Positions 17,156 to 27,317 of a DNA stretch of 64,000 nucleotides are shown here, in pieces (within the stretch, counting starts at the first letter, position 1; the number at the start of each line of letters is the position of its first letter). The notes under the pieces are model-generated. The model was not told the origin of the DNA. It ran no database searches and saw only the letters and a list, made by a program, of their open reading frames with translations. Both the position numbers and the translations under genes were made by a program. Source of the stretch: Lysobacter solisilvae (GTDB lineage Bacteria; Pseudomonadota; Gammaproteobacteria; Xanthomonadales; Xanthomonadaceae); NCBI RefSeq assembly GCF_016613535.2, contig NZ_CP071518.1, positions 2,542,001-2,606,000 of the forward strand. The letters run 5' to 3'.

Positions 17156-18412
17156 GTGGCCAGCAACACCTTCGGCAGGCTGTTCGCAGTGACGACCTTC
17201 GGCGAAAGCCATGGGCCGGCGATCGGCTGTGTCGTTGACGGGTGTCCGCCGGGCCTGGCCCTGTCGGCCGCGGATTTCGCCGCGGACCTGTCGCGGCGTG
17301 CCACCGGCAAGACCCGCCACACCTCCGCCCGGCACGAGGCCGACGAGGTCGAGATCCTCAGCGGCGTCTTCGAAGGCCTGACCACGGGCACCCCGATCGC
17401 GCTGCTGATCCGCAACACCGACGCGCGCAGCAAGGACTACGCGGCCATCGCCGCCCAGTTCCGGCCGGGCCACGCCGACTACACCTACTGGCAGAAGTAC
17501 GGCACCCGCGATCCCCGTGGCGGCGGCCGCTCGAGTGCGCGCGAAACCACCATGCGCGTGGCCGCCGCGGTCATCGCCAGGAAGTGGCTGCGCGAGCGGC
17601 ATGGCGTCGAAGTGCGGGGCTACATGTCGCAGATCGGCGACGTGGTCCCGCGCGACTGGAACCCGGACGCGATCGACTGGGCCACGGTGGAAGCCAACCC
17701 GTTCTTCTGGCCCGACGCCGGCCAGGTGCCCGAGCTGGAGCGCTTCATGGACGCGCTGCGCAAGTCCGGTGACTCGGTCGGCGCGCGCGTCGACGTGGTC
17801 GCCACGGGCGTGCCGCCGGGCTGGGGCGAGCCGATCTACGGCAAGCTCGACGGCGAGCTGGCGGCCGCGCTGATGTCGATCAATGCCGTCAAGGGCGTGG
17901 AGATCGGCGACGGATTCGCCGCCGTCGCCCAGAAGGGCAGCGTCCACCGCGACCAGATGACGCCGGCGGGCTTCCTGTCCAACCACGCCGGCGGCGTGCT
18001 GGGCGGCATCAGTACCGGCCAGGCGCTGCGCTGCTCGACCGCCTTCAAGCCGACCTCGAGCCTGCGCCTGCCGGTCGACGGGCTGGATACGCGGGGCCAG
18101 GTGGTCGAGATCGTCACCACCGGGCGCCATGACCCGTGCGTGGGCATCCGCGCCACGCCGATCTGCGAGGCCATGGTGGCGCTGGTGCTGATCGACCAGG
18201 CGCTGCGTCACCGCGCGCAGTGCGGCGACGTGGGCCCGGTGGAGCCGCGCATTCCGGCCGAGCCGGGAGTTTCCAGGCCGCGCCGCAAGGAGCCGGGCGC
18301 GTCACGTACGGACGCCACCGCCCGCAAGGGCCGGTCCGACGCCACAAGGAAGGTGAAACCCGCGGCTCCCGCCGCCTCCGCGCGCCCCGCGAAACCGCGC
18401 GGCAAACGATAG
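17156..18412 (+). CDS. aroC: Chorismate synthase
   Basis: A 418-aa FMN-dependent enzyme that converts 5-enolpyruvylshikimate-3-phosphate to chorismate, the last common step of aromatic synthesis. Motifs are [15 protein letters not shown] at the N-terminus, [34 protein letters not shown], and [17 protein letters not shown] near the C-terminal core. Start is GTG at 17156. After the family core at about residue 365 the protein carries a basic Lys/Arg/Ala-rich tail of about 50 residues ([17 protein letters not shown] and onward). This is longer than usual. It lies downstream of prmB, and chorismate supplies the trpF-trpB pathway encoded further along. Confidence 0.95.
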   Translation: MASNTFGRLFAVTTFGESHGPAIGCVVDGCPPGLALSAADFAADLSRRATGKTRHTSARHEADEVEILSGVFEGLTTGTPIALLIRNTDARSKDYAAIAAQFRPGHADYTYWQKYGTRDPRGGGRSSARETTMRVAAAVIARKWLRERHGVEVRGYMSQIGDVVPRDWNPDAIDWATVEANPFFWPDAGQVPELERFMDALRKSGDSVGARVDVVATGVPPGWGEPIYGKLDGELAAALMSINAVKGVEIGDGFAAVAQKGSVHRDQMTPAGFLSNHAGGVLGGISTGQALRCSTAFKPTSSLRLPVDGLDTRGQVVEIVTTGRHDPCVGIRATPICEAMVALVLIDQALRHRAQCGDVGPVEPRIPAEPGVSRPRRKEPGASRTDATARKGRSDATRKVKPAAPAASARPAKPRGKR

Positions 18413-18426
18413 CGGCCGGCCGCGAA

Positions 18427-18451
18427 GTCCCCCGGATTGCCGCAGGGGGAC
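18427..18451 (+). terminator. Hairpin after aroC
   Basis: GTCCCCC pairs with GGGGGAC across an 11-base loop, 15 bases after the aroC stop. No T-run. Weak candidate. Confidence 0.35.
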
Positions 18452-18565
18452 GCTGTTGCCCGCGTGCCGCGCCGCCGTTCCATGAGGCGCCCCCCATCTC
18501 CAGCCGGCTTGCCGCACAATCGTGCCGCGCCCGCCGGCGCAACCCCCACAGGAAAATCCCGAGTC

Positions 18566-19585
18566 ATGAGCAAGACCGCCTACAACGTTGCCGTCGTCGG
18601 TGCCACCGGCGCCGTCGGCGAGACCATGCTGAAGATCCTCGCCGAGCGCGACTTCCCCATCGCCAAGCTGCACGTGCTGGCCAGCGCGCGCTCGGCAGGC
18701 GGCAAGGTGGACTTCGGCGCGCGCCAGCTGGTCGTGCAGGACCTGGCCACGTTCGATCCCACCGGCGTGGATTTCGCACTGTTCTCCGCCGGCGGCAGCG
18801 TCTCGCGCGAATACGCGCCGAAGTTCGCCGCCGCGGGCGCCGTGGTGATCGACAACTCCTCGGTATTCCGGGGCGACGCGGACGTCCCGCTGGTGGTGTC
18901 CGAGGTCAACCCGGAAGCGGCGCGCAACCGTCCGCGCGGCATCATCGCCAACCCGAACTGCTCCACGATGCAGCTGATGGTCGCCCTGGCGCCCATCCAC
19001 CGCGCGGTGGGCATCGAACGGATCAACATCGCGACCTACCAGTCGGTCTCGGGCACGGGCCGCAAGGCGCTGGAGGAACTGGGCCGCCAGACCGCGGCGC
19101 TGCTCAACTTCCAGGACCCGCAGCCGGAGGTGTACCCGGTGCAGATCGCCTTCAACGTCATCCCGCATGGCGGGGACTTCCTCGACAACGGCTACACCAG
19201 CGAGGAAATGAAGCTGGTGTGGGAGACGCGCAAGATCCTGGGCGACGACAACATCCAGGTGAATGCCACCGTCGTCCGCGTCCCCGTGTTCTATGGCCAC
19301 TCCGAGGCCGTCCATATCGAGACCCGCGAGAAGATCACCGCGGCACAGGCGCGCGCGCTGCTGGAAAAGGCACCGGGCGTGGAAGTGGTGGACGAGCGCG
19401 TCGGCGGCGGGTATCCCACCCCGGTGACGCACGCCTCCGGGCGTGACCCGGCGTTCGTGGGGCGCATCCGCGAGGACATCTCGCATCCGCGCGGCCTCGA
19501 CCTGTGGGTCGTCTCGGACAACATCCGCAAGGGCGCGGCCCTCAACGCAGTGCAGCTGGCCGAACTGGTCATCGCGCAGGGATGA
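18566..19585 (+). CDS. asd: Aspartate-semialdehyde dehydrogenase
   Basis: A 339-aa NADP-dependent enzyme converting aspartyl phosphate to aspartate semialdehyde, feeding lysine, threonine, methionine and diaminopimelate for the cell wall. The Rossmann motif VVGATGAVGETMLKILAERD is at the N-terminus. The nucleophile is Cys132 in IIANPNCSTMQL; the substrate-binding region includes YQSVSGTGRKALEEL, and the catalytic His lies in the C-terminal core. ATG at 18566 is chosen because AGGA precedes it. The gene stands between aroC and fimV, a common arrangement in this group of bacteria. Confidence 0.94.
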   Translation: MSKTAYNVAVVGATGAVGETMLKILAERDFPIAKLHVLASARSAGGKVDFGARQLVVQDLATFDPTGVDFALFSAGGSVSREYAPKFAAAGAVVIDNSSVFRGDADVPLVVSEVNPEAARNRPRGIIANPNCSTMQLMVALAPIHRAVGIERINIATYQSVSGTGRKALEELGRQTAALLNFQDPQPEVYPVQIAFNVIPHGGDFLDNGYTSEEMKLVWETRKILGDDNIQVNATVVRVPVFYGHSEAVHIETREKITAAQARALLEKAPGVEVVDERVGGGYPTPVTHASGRDPAFVGRIREDISHPRGLDLWVVSDNIRKGAALNAVQLAELVIAQG

Positions 19586-19592
19586 CCGGCGG

Positions 19593-19621
19593 ACGGCCGG
19601 GATGCGCTGCATCCTGGCCGT
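19593..19621 (+). terminator. Hairpin after asd
   Basis: A 13-bp stem (ACGGCCGGGATGC against GCATCCTGGCCGT, one G-T pair) with a three-base loop, 8 bases after the asd stop codon. The T-run is short. It separates asd from fimV. Confidence 0.6.
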
Positions 19622-19728
19622 TCAGCCCCATTGACGCGACCGGAAATCCGAAACAGGTCAGTCATTTGCGGAATGTTCATTGCAAGTTGCCTGCACTGGG
19701 GGATAGAGTCCCGGCCAAGGGGACAGGC

Positions 19729-21549
19729 ATGAGACCGGTCGTGAAAGCAATCGCGGGCACCGTATTGGCACTGATGGCGGCCCTGGCCAGCTTCAGCGCA
19801 GCCGCGCTCGGGCTGGGGCAGATCGAAGTCAAGTCCAGCCTCGGCCAGCCACTGCTGGCCGAGATTCCCATCGTCACCAGCGATCCGACCGAGCTCGAGC
19901 AGCTCCAGGCGGTCCTCGCCTCACCGGAAACCTTTGCCCGCATCGGCATGCTGCCGCCGACCGGCGTCGTGGCCGACCTGCGGTTCACGCAGGCGCTGGA
20001 TGCCCGCGGCAATCCCATCATCCGCGTCACCAGCGTCGCGCCCGTCACCGAGCCGTTGCTGACCTTCCTGGTCGAGGTCGACTGGGGGCAGGGGCGGCTG
20101 GTGCGCGAGTACTCGGCGCTCGTGGATACGCCGCGCACCGTGTCCGCGCCGCTGCAGCCGAGCATCCAGGCCCCGTCCGTGGAAGCGCCGGCGGTGATCG
20201 AACGCCCGGCCGCCGCGCCGCCGCCCGCCGCCGAGGACATCGCGGCCGAGGAACTGCCACCGGAAGAGGTGTCCGCCGACGGCGCCGCCCCCTCCGATGC
20301 GCCCGCCCCGAGCCCCGACGCGATCGCCGCCAGCCCCGACATCCCGCCGCCTCCGGTGGCCACCCCGGTGCCGTCGCCGGTGGCGCCGTCGCCGACGGAA
20401 GCCGGCGAGTTGCAGGTGCGCCCCGGCGACACGCTCTCCACCATCGCAGGCCGGGTGGGGCAGGGCGGCACGCTCGACCAGACCATGATCGCGCTGCTGC
20501 GGGCCAACCCCGAGGCGTTCATCGACGGCAACATCAATCGCCTGCGGGCCGGCGCCGTGCTCCGCGCGCCCGGTGGCGATGCGCTCAACGAACTCGATCC
20601 GCGCCAGGCCAGCGCGATCGTCAATGCACAGATGCAGGAGTGGCGCGACGCGCGCCGCGCCGTGCCGCAGCCGGCGCTGGACGCCGAGCCGGCCCGTCCT
20701 GCGGCCATCCGCAATACCGCGACGCCGGCCGCCGCCGGTGCGGCCGCACCGCGCGTCGCGGGTGCGCGGCTGGAAATCGTTCCGCCAGGCGCCAGCGATG
20801 CGACCCGGGCGGGTACACAGTCCGGCGTCAGCGCCGGTGGCGAGGGGGCGATGCTTCAGCAGGAACTGGTCCAGACGAAAGAGACGCTCGCCGCACGCGA
20901 GGCGGAAGCGCAGGAACTGAAGAGCCGCGTCGCGGAACTTGAGAAGCTGCGGCAGCAGCAGGACCAGCTGATCCAGATGAAGGACAGCGAGCTGGCCGCC
21001 GCGCAGCAGCGCCTGGCTCAGGCCCAGAGCGAGCAGACCCAGGCCAGCCTGATGCCCTGGGTGTTCGCCGGCGTCGCCGCGCTCGCGCTGGGGCTGCTGA
21101 TGGCCTGGGTGATGCGCCGTCGCGACCAGTCGGCCCCGAAGTTCCGCAACCCGGCCACCGTGCCCGCACCCGCGCCGTCCATCGCGGACGCGTTCGGTCC
21201 GACCGTGGGTGCCGCCGCGGTGGCCGCCGAACCGGAGCGTGCACCCGAACCGGAACCGGAACCGGAACCGGAACTGGTCCTCGAACCCGATCCCGTCCAG
21301 CCGCCGCCGCCGGTGCGCAAGCCCGAGGCGCCGCGCACGGCCGTCCCGGCCTGGCACACCGGCAACACGCCAGCCCAACAGCGGCCGGACCCCGGCGCGC
21401 AGGCCGCGTACGAACGCATCGAGCTGGCCCAGGCCTATCTCGACGTGGGCGACATGGCGAGCGCACGCCAGCTGCTGGGCGAAGTGGTCATCAATGGCGA
21501 CCATGCCGCCCGCCAGCAGGCGTCGCGCATGCTCCGCGAGCTCGAATGA
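19729..21549 (+). CDS. FimV-like pilus-assembly/polarity hub protein
   Basis: A 606-aa membrane protein with FimV architecture. A signal peptide (LALMAALASFSAAALGLGQIE) precedes the FimV N-terminal domain (VKSSLGQPLLAEIPIV; FLVEVDWGQGRLVREY). A Pro/Ala-rich stretch leads to a LysM-like domain (LQVRPGDTLSTIAGRVGQ, residues about 225-275), then a coiled coil (LQQELVQTKETLAAREAEAQ to about 440). A transmembrane helix follows (WVFAGVAALALGLLMAWVM), then an acidic PEPEPEPE run, and a C-terminal FimV/TPR-like helix (AYERIELAQAYLDVGDM). In relatives FimV organises type IV pili, twitching and polar complexes, and binds peptidoglycan. ATG at 19729 follows AAGGGGA. It is shorter than many FimV proteins of 900 or more residues. 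Confidence 0.85.
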   Translation: MRPVVKAIAGTVLALMAALASFSAAALGLGQIEVKSSLGQPLLAEIPIVTSDPTELEQLQAVLASPETFARIGMLPPTGVVADLRFTQALDARGNPIIRVTSVAPVTEPLLTFLVEVDWGQGRLVREYSALVDTPRTVSAPLQPSIQAPSVEAPAVIERPAAAPPPAAEDIAAEELPPEEVSADGAAPSDAPAPSPDAIAASPDIPPPPVATPVPSPVAPSPTEAGELQVRPGDTLSTIAGRVGQGGTLDQTMIALLRANPEAFIDGNINRLRAGAVLRAPGGDALNELDPRQASAIVNAQMQEWRDARRAVPQPALDAEPARPAAIRNTATPAAAGAAAPRVAGARLEIVPPGASDATRAGTQSGVSAGGEGAMLQQELVQTKETLAAREAEAQELKSRVAELEKLRQQQDQLIQMKDSELAAAQQRLAQAQSEQTQASLMPWVFAGVAALALGLLMAWVMRRRDQSAPKFRNPATVPAPAPSIADAFGPTVGAAAVAAEPERAPEPEPEPEPELVLEPDPVQPPPPVRKPEAPRTAVPAWHTGNTPAQQRPDPGAQAAYERIELAQAYLDVGDMASARQLLGEVVINGDHAARQQASRMLRELE

Positions 21550-21628
21550 TCCGCGCCCGCCGGTCGAGTGACCGGCGAGCGTCCCCGTAGACAGACCGAG
21601 GTCCTGCCGCCGTCGCGGCGCGTTGCCC

Positions 21629-22510
21629 ATGTCCAGCGATCCGCCCGCGGCTGCCGCCGGCCATTCCGACCCCACCGCCGGTCCGTCCGCCGCGCCGGCG
21701 CCGGTGCAGCGCTACGCCATGGGGATCGAGTACGACGGCTCGGAGTTCAGTGGCTGGCAGCGGCTCAGCAAGCACGGCGAGCCCGAACGGGAAGGCGAGA
21801 TCACCCTGCAGGGCACCCTGGAGGCGGCCCTGTCCTTCGTGGCCGGCGTGCCGATCGAGACGATCTGTGCCGGTCGCACCGACGCGGGCGTCCACGCTAG
21901 CGGCCAGGTGGTCCACTTCGACAGCCCGGTCCGGCGCGATCCGCGGGGATGGGTGCTGGGCACGACCTCCAGGCTCCCGCCAGCGATGTGCGTGCGCTGG
22001 TGCGTCCCGGCCGCGGCGGATTTCCACGCGCGGTTCTCGGCCCGGGCACGGCGCTATCGCTATCGACTGCTCAACCATCCGGTGCGTCCGGCGCTCCAGC
22101 GCCAGTACCTGAGCTGGGAGCGCCGCCGCCTGGATGCCGACGCCATGCACCGTGCCGGCCAGGCGCTGCTCGGCGAAAACGACTTCTCCGCCTTCCGTAC
22201 CGTGCACTGCCAGGCGCCCCATGCCCGGCGCGACCTGCAGTCCCTGCGGGTGTGGCGGGATGAGGACGTGGTGACGGTGGAGGTGCAGGCCAACGCCTTT
22301 CTTCACCACATGGTGCGCAACATTGTCGGAAGCTTGCTGGTGGTAGGGCGTGGGGAAGCGCCCGAGGCATGGATCGCCGAACTGCTGGCCGGCCGGGACC
22401 GGACTGTCGCCGGGCCCACCGCGCCACCCCAGGGGCTTATATTCCTGGGGCCGCTCTACCCCGATCAAACCTGTGCCCTGTCTGGACTGCCCAAGGACGT
22501 GAGCCTGTGA
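21629..22510 (+). CDS. truA: tRNA pseudouridine(38-40) synthase TruA
   Basis: A 293-aa enzyme converting uridines 38-40 of the anticodon stem of many tRNAs to pseudouridine. The catalytic motif is [17 protein letters not shown], with nucleophile Asp85, and the RYRYRL and [12 protein letters not shown] motifs are typical. The N-terminus carries about 28 extra Ala/Pro-rich residues before [16 protein letters not shown] at 21629 is preferred over the in-frame TTG two codons upstream. Its last codon overlaps the trpF GTG start, so translation of trpF is likely coupled. Confidence 0.93.
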   Translation: MSSDPPAAAAGHSDPTAGPSAAPAPVQRYAMGIEYDGSEFSGWQRLSKHGEPEREGEITLQGTLEAALSFVAGVPIETICAGRTDAGVHASGQVVHFDSPVRRDPRGWVLGTTSRLPPAMCVRWCVPAAADFHARFSARARRYRYRLLNHPVRPALQRQYLSWERRRLDADAMHRAGQALLGENDFSAFRTVHCQAPHARRDLQSLRVWRDEDVVTVEVQANAFLHHMVRNIVGSLLVVGRGEAPEAWIAELLAGRDRTVAGPTAPPQGLIFLGPLYPDQTCALSGLPKDVSL

Positions 22511-23160
22511 AGCCTGGTTTCTTTCGAACCCGAATCAAGATCTGCGGCATGACCCGACCCGGTGACGTGCGCCTGGCCAGCGAGCTGGGCGTGGACGGCG
22601 TGGGTTTCATCTTCGCCCGCCGCAGCCCGCGCCGCGTGGAACCCGAGGAAGCGCGCGCCATGCGCAACGCGATGGCGCCCTTCGTGGATGCCGTCGCCTT
22701 GTTCATGGACAACCCGCAGGCCGAGGTGCGCGAGATCATCCGCCATGTCCGGCCGACCCTGCTGCAGTTCCACGGCAGCGAGGAAGACAGCTTCTGCCGC
22801 AGCTTCGGCGTGCCCTACCTGCGGTCGGTCGCGATGGGCGAGCCGGGCGCGCCGAGCGACCAGGTGCTGCGCACGCGCTATCCCGGCGCCGCCGGCTTCC
22901 TGTTCGACAGCCATGTGCCCGGCGAGCAGGGCGGGACGGGGCAGCGCTTCGACTGGTCGAGGATTCCCCGTGACCTGGGCAAGCCCTGGCTGCTGGCCGG
23001 AGGCCTGACTCCGGAAAACGTGTTCGAGGCGATCTGCGGCACCCGCCCCTGGGGCGTGGACGTGGCCAGCGGCGTGGAGGTGGAACCCGGCGTCAAGGAC
23101 GGCGACCTGATGCGCCGTTTCGTCGAGGAGACGCGGCGCGCCGACTGTCACAGCGAGTGA
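22507..23160 (+). CDS. trpF: Phosphoribosylanthranilate isomerase
   Basis: A 217-aa TIM-barrel enzyme of tryptophan synthesis that isomerises PRA to CdRP. The N-terminus [16 protein letters not shown] contains the catalytic general base Cys13, and the general acid Asp lies in [14 protein letters not shown]. Other conserved stretches are [23 protein letters not shown] and [10 protein letters not shown]. The GTG at 22507 is within the end of truA (4-base overlap). The truA-trpF-trpB order is standard for these bacteria. Confidence 0.94.
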   Translation: MKPGFFRTRIKICGMTRPGDVRLASELGVDGVGFIFARRSPRRVEPEEARAMRNAMAPFVDAVALFMDNPQAEVREIIRHVRPTLLQFHGSEEDSFCRSFGVPYLRSVAMGEPGAPSDQVLRTRYPGAAGFLFDSHVPGEQGGTGQRFDWSRIPRDLGKPWLLAGGLTPENVFEAICGTRPWGVDVASGVEVEPGVKDGDLMRRFVEETRRADCHSE

Positions 23161-23221
23161 TCCCCGGCAGGCCGCAGGCCACATGCGGATTGTTCACTTC
23201 GTCGCGGTGGCCGATGCGCCT

Positions 23222-23227
23222 TAGACT
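23222..23227 (+). promoter_or_regulatory. Possible -10 upstream of trpB
   Basis: TAGACT at 23222-23227 in the 118-base gap between trpF and trpB, 52 bases before the trpB ATG. Matches the -10 form seen repeatedly here only loosely. Confidence 0.3.
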
Positions 23228-23278
23228 GGAGGGCCGCATCGCCGCCACGCGGCGGCTTCCACGGTAGTGCGCGCACCG

Positions 23279-24526
<1,248 letters not shown>

Positions 24527-24701
24527 GGTGGTGCTCCAGGGCGAGCGTTCCGGGCGGCGCCGGCGGAACCTGCGGCCGCGACTGCCGCTCCCGCATCCGT
24601 CCATTCCCGGCGCCACGCCGGAAATGCCTTGAAAAGAGGCCTCCGCGGCGCGTGGCGAGGGCGCCGGCCGGGTCGCCTACATCCTCCATTCAACTTTGTG
24701 C

Positions 24702-24730
24702 TTGCAAGGAAATTTCGGAGCAGTCATAAT
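24702..24730 (+). promoter_or_regulatory. Promoter of tRNA-fMet
   Basis: TTGCAA (24702-24707) and CATAAT (24725-24730) are separated by 17 bases and end 11 bases before the tRNA. This is the best -35/-10 pair in the window. Confidence 0.8.
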
Positions 24731-24741
24731 TCCGCTCCTGA

Positions 24742-24818
24742 TGCGGGGTGGAGCAGTCTGGCAGCTCGTCGGGCTCATAACCCGAAGGTCGCAGGTTCAA
24801 ATCCTGCCCCCGCTACCA
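24742..24818 (+). tRNA. Initiator tRNA-fMet (CAT)
   Basis: A 77-nt tRNA with anticodon CAT and a GGGCTCATAACCC anticodon arm; the three G-C pairs of the anticodon stem mark the initiator. T arm GGTTCAAATCC is normal and the terminal CCA is encoded. The 1:72 pair is non-Watson-Crick (T1 with T72), as required for formylation and to exclude EF-Tu; E. coli uses C1-A72. It sits immediately upstream of rimP, like metY of E. coli. Confidence 0.95.
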
Positions 24819-24830
24819 GCTTCGGCTGGG

Positions 24831-24861
24831 AAAGGCCTCCAAGGAGGCTTTTCTTTTTTGC
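24831..24861 (+). terminator. Terminator after tRNA-fMet
   Basis: AAGGCCTCC followed by GGAGGC and TTTTCTTTTTT about 15-40 bases past the tRNA. The stem has a bulge or short loop. Confidence 0.6.
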
Positions 24862-24929
24862 CGGAAGGCTCGGGCTTTGCAGTGGTGTCGGCGACGGCAC
24901 CGTTGCACCGAAATCCAGTGGTAACGGAC

Positions 24930-24959
24930 AAGGGGCCCATCGGGCCCCTTGTTGTTTTT
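24930..24959 (+). terminator. Strong terminator between tRNA-fMet and rimP
   Basis: AAGGGGCCC pairs perfectly with GGGCCCCTT across a three-base loop, followed by GTTGTTTTT. It lies 143 bases before the rimP start, so rimP needs its own promoter between them or partial read-through. Confidence 0.85.
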
Positions 24960-25102
24960 GCGTTCTGGATTTCACGTTTTTTCCACGCTTGCGTTTTTCC
25001 TGCGTTTCCATTTTCGCGATTGTTTTTTGCGCTTCGCTGCGCGGCTGCCATTCCGGCGCTGCATCCGTCGTCCGCCCGCTGGCGCAGCCCGAAAGAGAAC
25101 AG

Positions 25103-25705
25103 ATGACAGACAAGGCTCACGAAATCGCTGCGCTGCTGATCCCGACGGTTTCGTCGCTGGGATTGGAACTGCTCGGCGCCGAGTACCTGCCCTCGGCGGG
25201 CAGCGCGATGCTGCGCCTCTACATCGACGTGCCGGCCGACGCGTCGGGCCAGGCGCCGCGCGCCGTGACCATCGAGGACTGCGAAGCGGTCAGCCGGGAA
25301 GTATCGGCCCAGCTCGACGTCGAGGATCCGATCACCAGCCATTACACGCTGGAAGTCTCCTCGCCGGGCATCGACCGCCCGCTGTTCACCGCGGCCCAGT
25401 TCGCCCGGTTCACCGGGGAATCGGCCAAGGTCGCGCTGCGCCTGCCGCAGGAAGGCCGTCGCCGGTTCCAGGCGCGTATCGTGCGCGTGGACGGCAACGA
25501 GATCACGTTCGGCGTCGACGCCGCCGACGGCAAGGCGACCGAACTGGTCGTGCGCGCCGACAACATCGACAAGGCCCGGCTGGTTCCCGACTGGGCGGCC
25601 CTCGGCCTGAGCGCCGAAAAACCCAAGCCGGGCCGGGGCCCGCGCAAGGACAAGTCCAAATCCAACCACAAGCCGGCGGCCGACAAGCCGTCCCGTGCGG
25701 AGTAA
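25103..25705 (+). CDS. rimP: Ribosome maturation factor RimP
   Basis: A 200-aa protein for 30S subunit maturation. The N-terminal domain contains [21 protein letters not shown], then [20 protein letters not shown] and the strong family motif [12 protein letters not shown], and the C-terminal SH3-like domain contains [17 protein letters not shown]. The last 35 residues form a Lys-rich basic tail. ATG at 25103 is used. It is directly followed by nusA (7-base gap), in the conserved rimP-nusA-infB order. Confidence 0.92.
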   Translation: MTDKAHEIAALLIPTVSSLGLELLGAEYLPSAGSAMLRLYIDVPADASGQAPRAVTIEDCEAVSREVSAQLDVEDPITSHYTLEVSSPGIDRPLFTAAQFARFTGESAKVALRLPQEGRRRFQARIVRVDGNEITFGVDAADGKATELVVRADNIDKARLVPDWAALGLSAEKPKPGRGPRKDKSKSNHKPAADKPSRAE

Positions 25706-25712
25706 GTAAAAG

Positions 25713-27200
25713 ATGAGCAAGGAACTGTTGCTGGTCGTCGACGCGGTAGCCAACGAGAAGGGCGTGCCGCGTGAAGTGATCTTCGAGGCGATCGAGGCCG
25801 CGCTGGCGTCGGCGGCGAAGAAGCGCTACCACGAGCAGGATGTGCTGGTGCGCGTGGCGATCGACTCCAAGGACGGCAGCTATGAAACCTTCCGCCGCTG
25901 GGAAGTGGTGGCCGACGACGTGGTGATGGAGTCGCCCGACCGGCAGATCCGCATGATGGACGCCGTCGACGAGGCCGAAGGCGTCGAGCTGGGCGACTAC
26001 ATCGAAGAGCAGATCGAGAATCCCGAGTTCGGCCGCATCGCGGCGCAGGCCGCCAAGCAGGTCATCGTGCAGCGCGTGCGCGAGGCCGAGCGGGCGCAGG
26101 TCGTCGACGGCTGGAAGGACCGCGTCGGCGAACTGGTCACCGGCGTGGTCAAGCGCGCCGAGCGCGGCAACATCTACGTCGACCTGGGCGGCAATGCCGA
26201 GGCGATCATCCCCAAGGACAAGGGCATCCCGCGCGACGTCCTGCGCGCCGGCGACCGCGTCCGCGGTTACCTGTTCGACGTGCGCACCGAGCCGCGCGGC
26301 CCGCAGCTGTTCATCAGCCGCGCCGCCCCGGAATTCATGATGGAGCTGTTCAAGCTCGAAGTGCCGGAAGTCGGCCAGGGCCTGGTCTCGATCAAGGCCT
26401 GCGCGCGTGATCCGGGCGACCGGGCCAAGATCGCCGTCCAGGCGCACGACAACCGCACCGATCCGATCGGCGCCTGCATCGGCATGCGCGGCTCGCGCGT
26501 CCAGGCGGTGTCGAACGAACTCAATGGCGAGCGCGTGGACATCGTGCTCTGGTCGGACAACCCCGCGCAGTTCGTCATCAATGCGATGGCGCCGGCCGAG
26601 GTGCAGTCGATCATCGTCGACGAAGAGAAGCATTCGATGGACCTGGCTGTCGCCGAGGACCGTCTGGCCCAGGCGATCGGCAAGGGCGGCCAGAACGTGC
26701 GCCTGGCCAGCCGACTGTCGGGCTGGCAGCTCAACGTGATGACCCAGGACCAGGTGACCGCCAAGTCGGAGGCCGAGCAGACCACCGCCCGCCAGCTGTT
26801 CATGGACAAGCTGGAAGTCGACGAGGAAATCGCCGGCATCCTGGTGACCGAAGGCTTCAACACGGTCGAGGAAATCGCCTACGTGCCGGTCGGCGAACTG
26901 CTGGCCGTCGAGGGCTTCGACGAGGACATCGTCGAGGAACTGCGCTCGCGTGCCCGCGACGCCCTGCTCAACGAGGCCCTGGCCGCGGAAGAGGAGATCG
27001 ACGAGCACCAGCCGGCCGCCGACCTGCTGGAACTGGACGGGATGACCGAGGAGCTGGCGTTCACGCTCGCCTCCCGCGGTGTGGTGACGCGCGACGACCT
27101 GGCCGACCTGGCCACGGACGAGCTCACCGACATCGAGGGCATGGACGAGGAACGCGCCCGCACGTTGATCATGGAAGCGCGCAAGCACTGGTTCGAATAA
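25713..27200 (+). CDS. nusA: Transcription termination/antitermination protein NusA
   Basis: A 495-aa RNA-polymerase-binding factor. The N-terminal domain (residues 1-130) starts MSKELLLVVDAVANEKGVPR. S1 (about 135-200; RGNIYVDLGGNAEAI) and two KH domains follow (KIAVQAHDN and IGACIGMRGSRVQA; IGKGGQNVRLASRLSGW). The C-terminus has two acidic AR repeats, one at EEIAYVPVGELLAVEGFDED and one near LTDIEGMDEERARTL, as in E. coli NusA. It controls pausing, termination and antitermination. It lies in the rimP-nusA-infB transcription unit. Confidence 0.95.
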   Translation: MSKELLLVVDAVANEKGVPREVIFEAIEAALASAAKKRYHEQDVLVRVAIDSKDGSYETFRRWEVVADDVVMESPDRQIRMMDAVDEAEGVELGDYIEEQIENPEFGRIAAQAAKQVIVQRVREAERAQVVDGWKDRVGELVTGVVKRAERGNIYVDLGGNAEAIIPKDKGIPRDVLRAGDRVRGYLFDVRTEPRGPQLFISRAAPEFMMELFKLEVPEVGQGLVSIKACARDPGDRAKIAVQAHDNRTDPIGACIGMRGSRVQAVSNELNGERVDIVLWSDNPAQFVINAMAPAEVQSIIVDEEKHSMDLAVAEDRLAQAIGKGGQNVRLASRLSGWQLNVMTQDQVTAKSEAEQTTARQLFMDKLEVDEEIAGILVTEGFNTVEEIAYVPVGELLAVEGFDEDIVEELRSRARDALLNEALAAEEEIDEHQPAADLLELDGMTEELAFTLASRGVVTRDDLADLATDELTDIEGMDEERARTLIMEARKHWFE

Positions 27201-27260
27201 GCGGCGCGCCGGCGGGCCCGGCCCGCCACGCGTGGTTGTCCGGCAGGTCCACGCCCGCCC

Positions 27261-27266
27261 TACAAT
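27261..27266 (+). promoter_or_regulatory. Possible -10 in the nusA-infB gap
   Basis: TACAAT at 27261-27266 followed by CGC, with a TTGTCC 19 bases before it (long spacing). It may provide an extra infB promoter. Confidence 0.35.
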
Positions 27267-27317
27267 CGCAATACCACGCGCGGGATGCGTCCCGCGCCTC
27301 GAGGACACGGAAACCGA

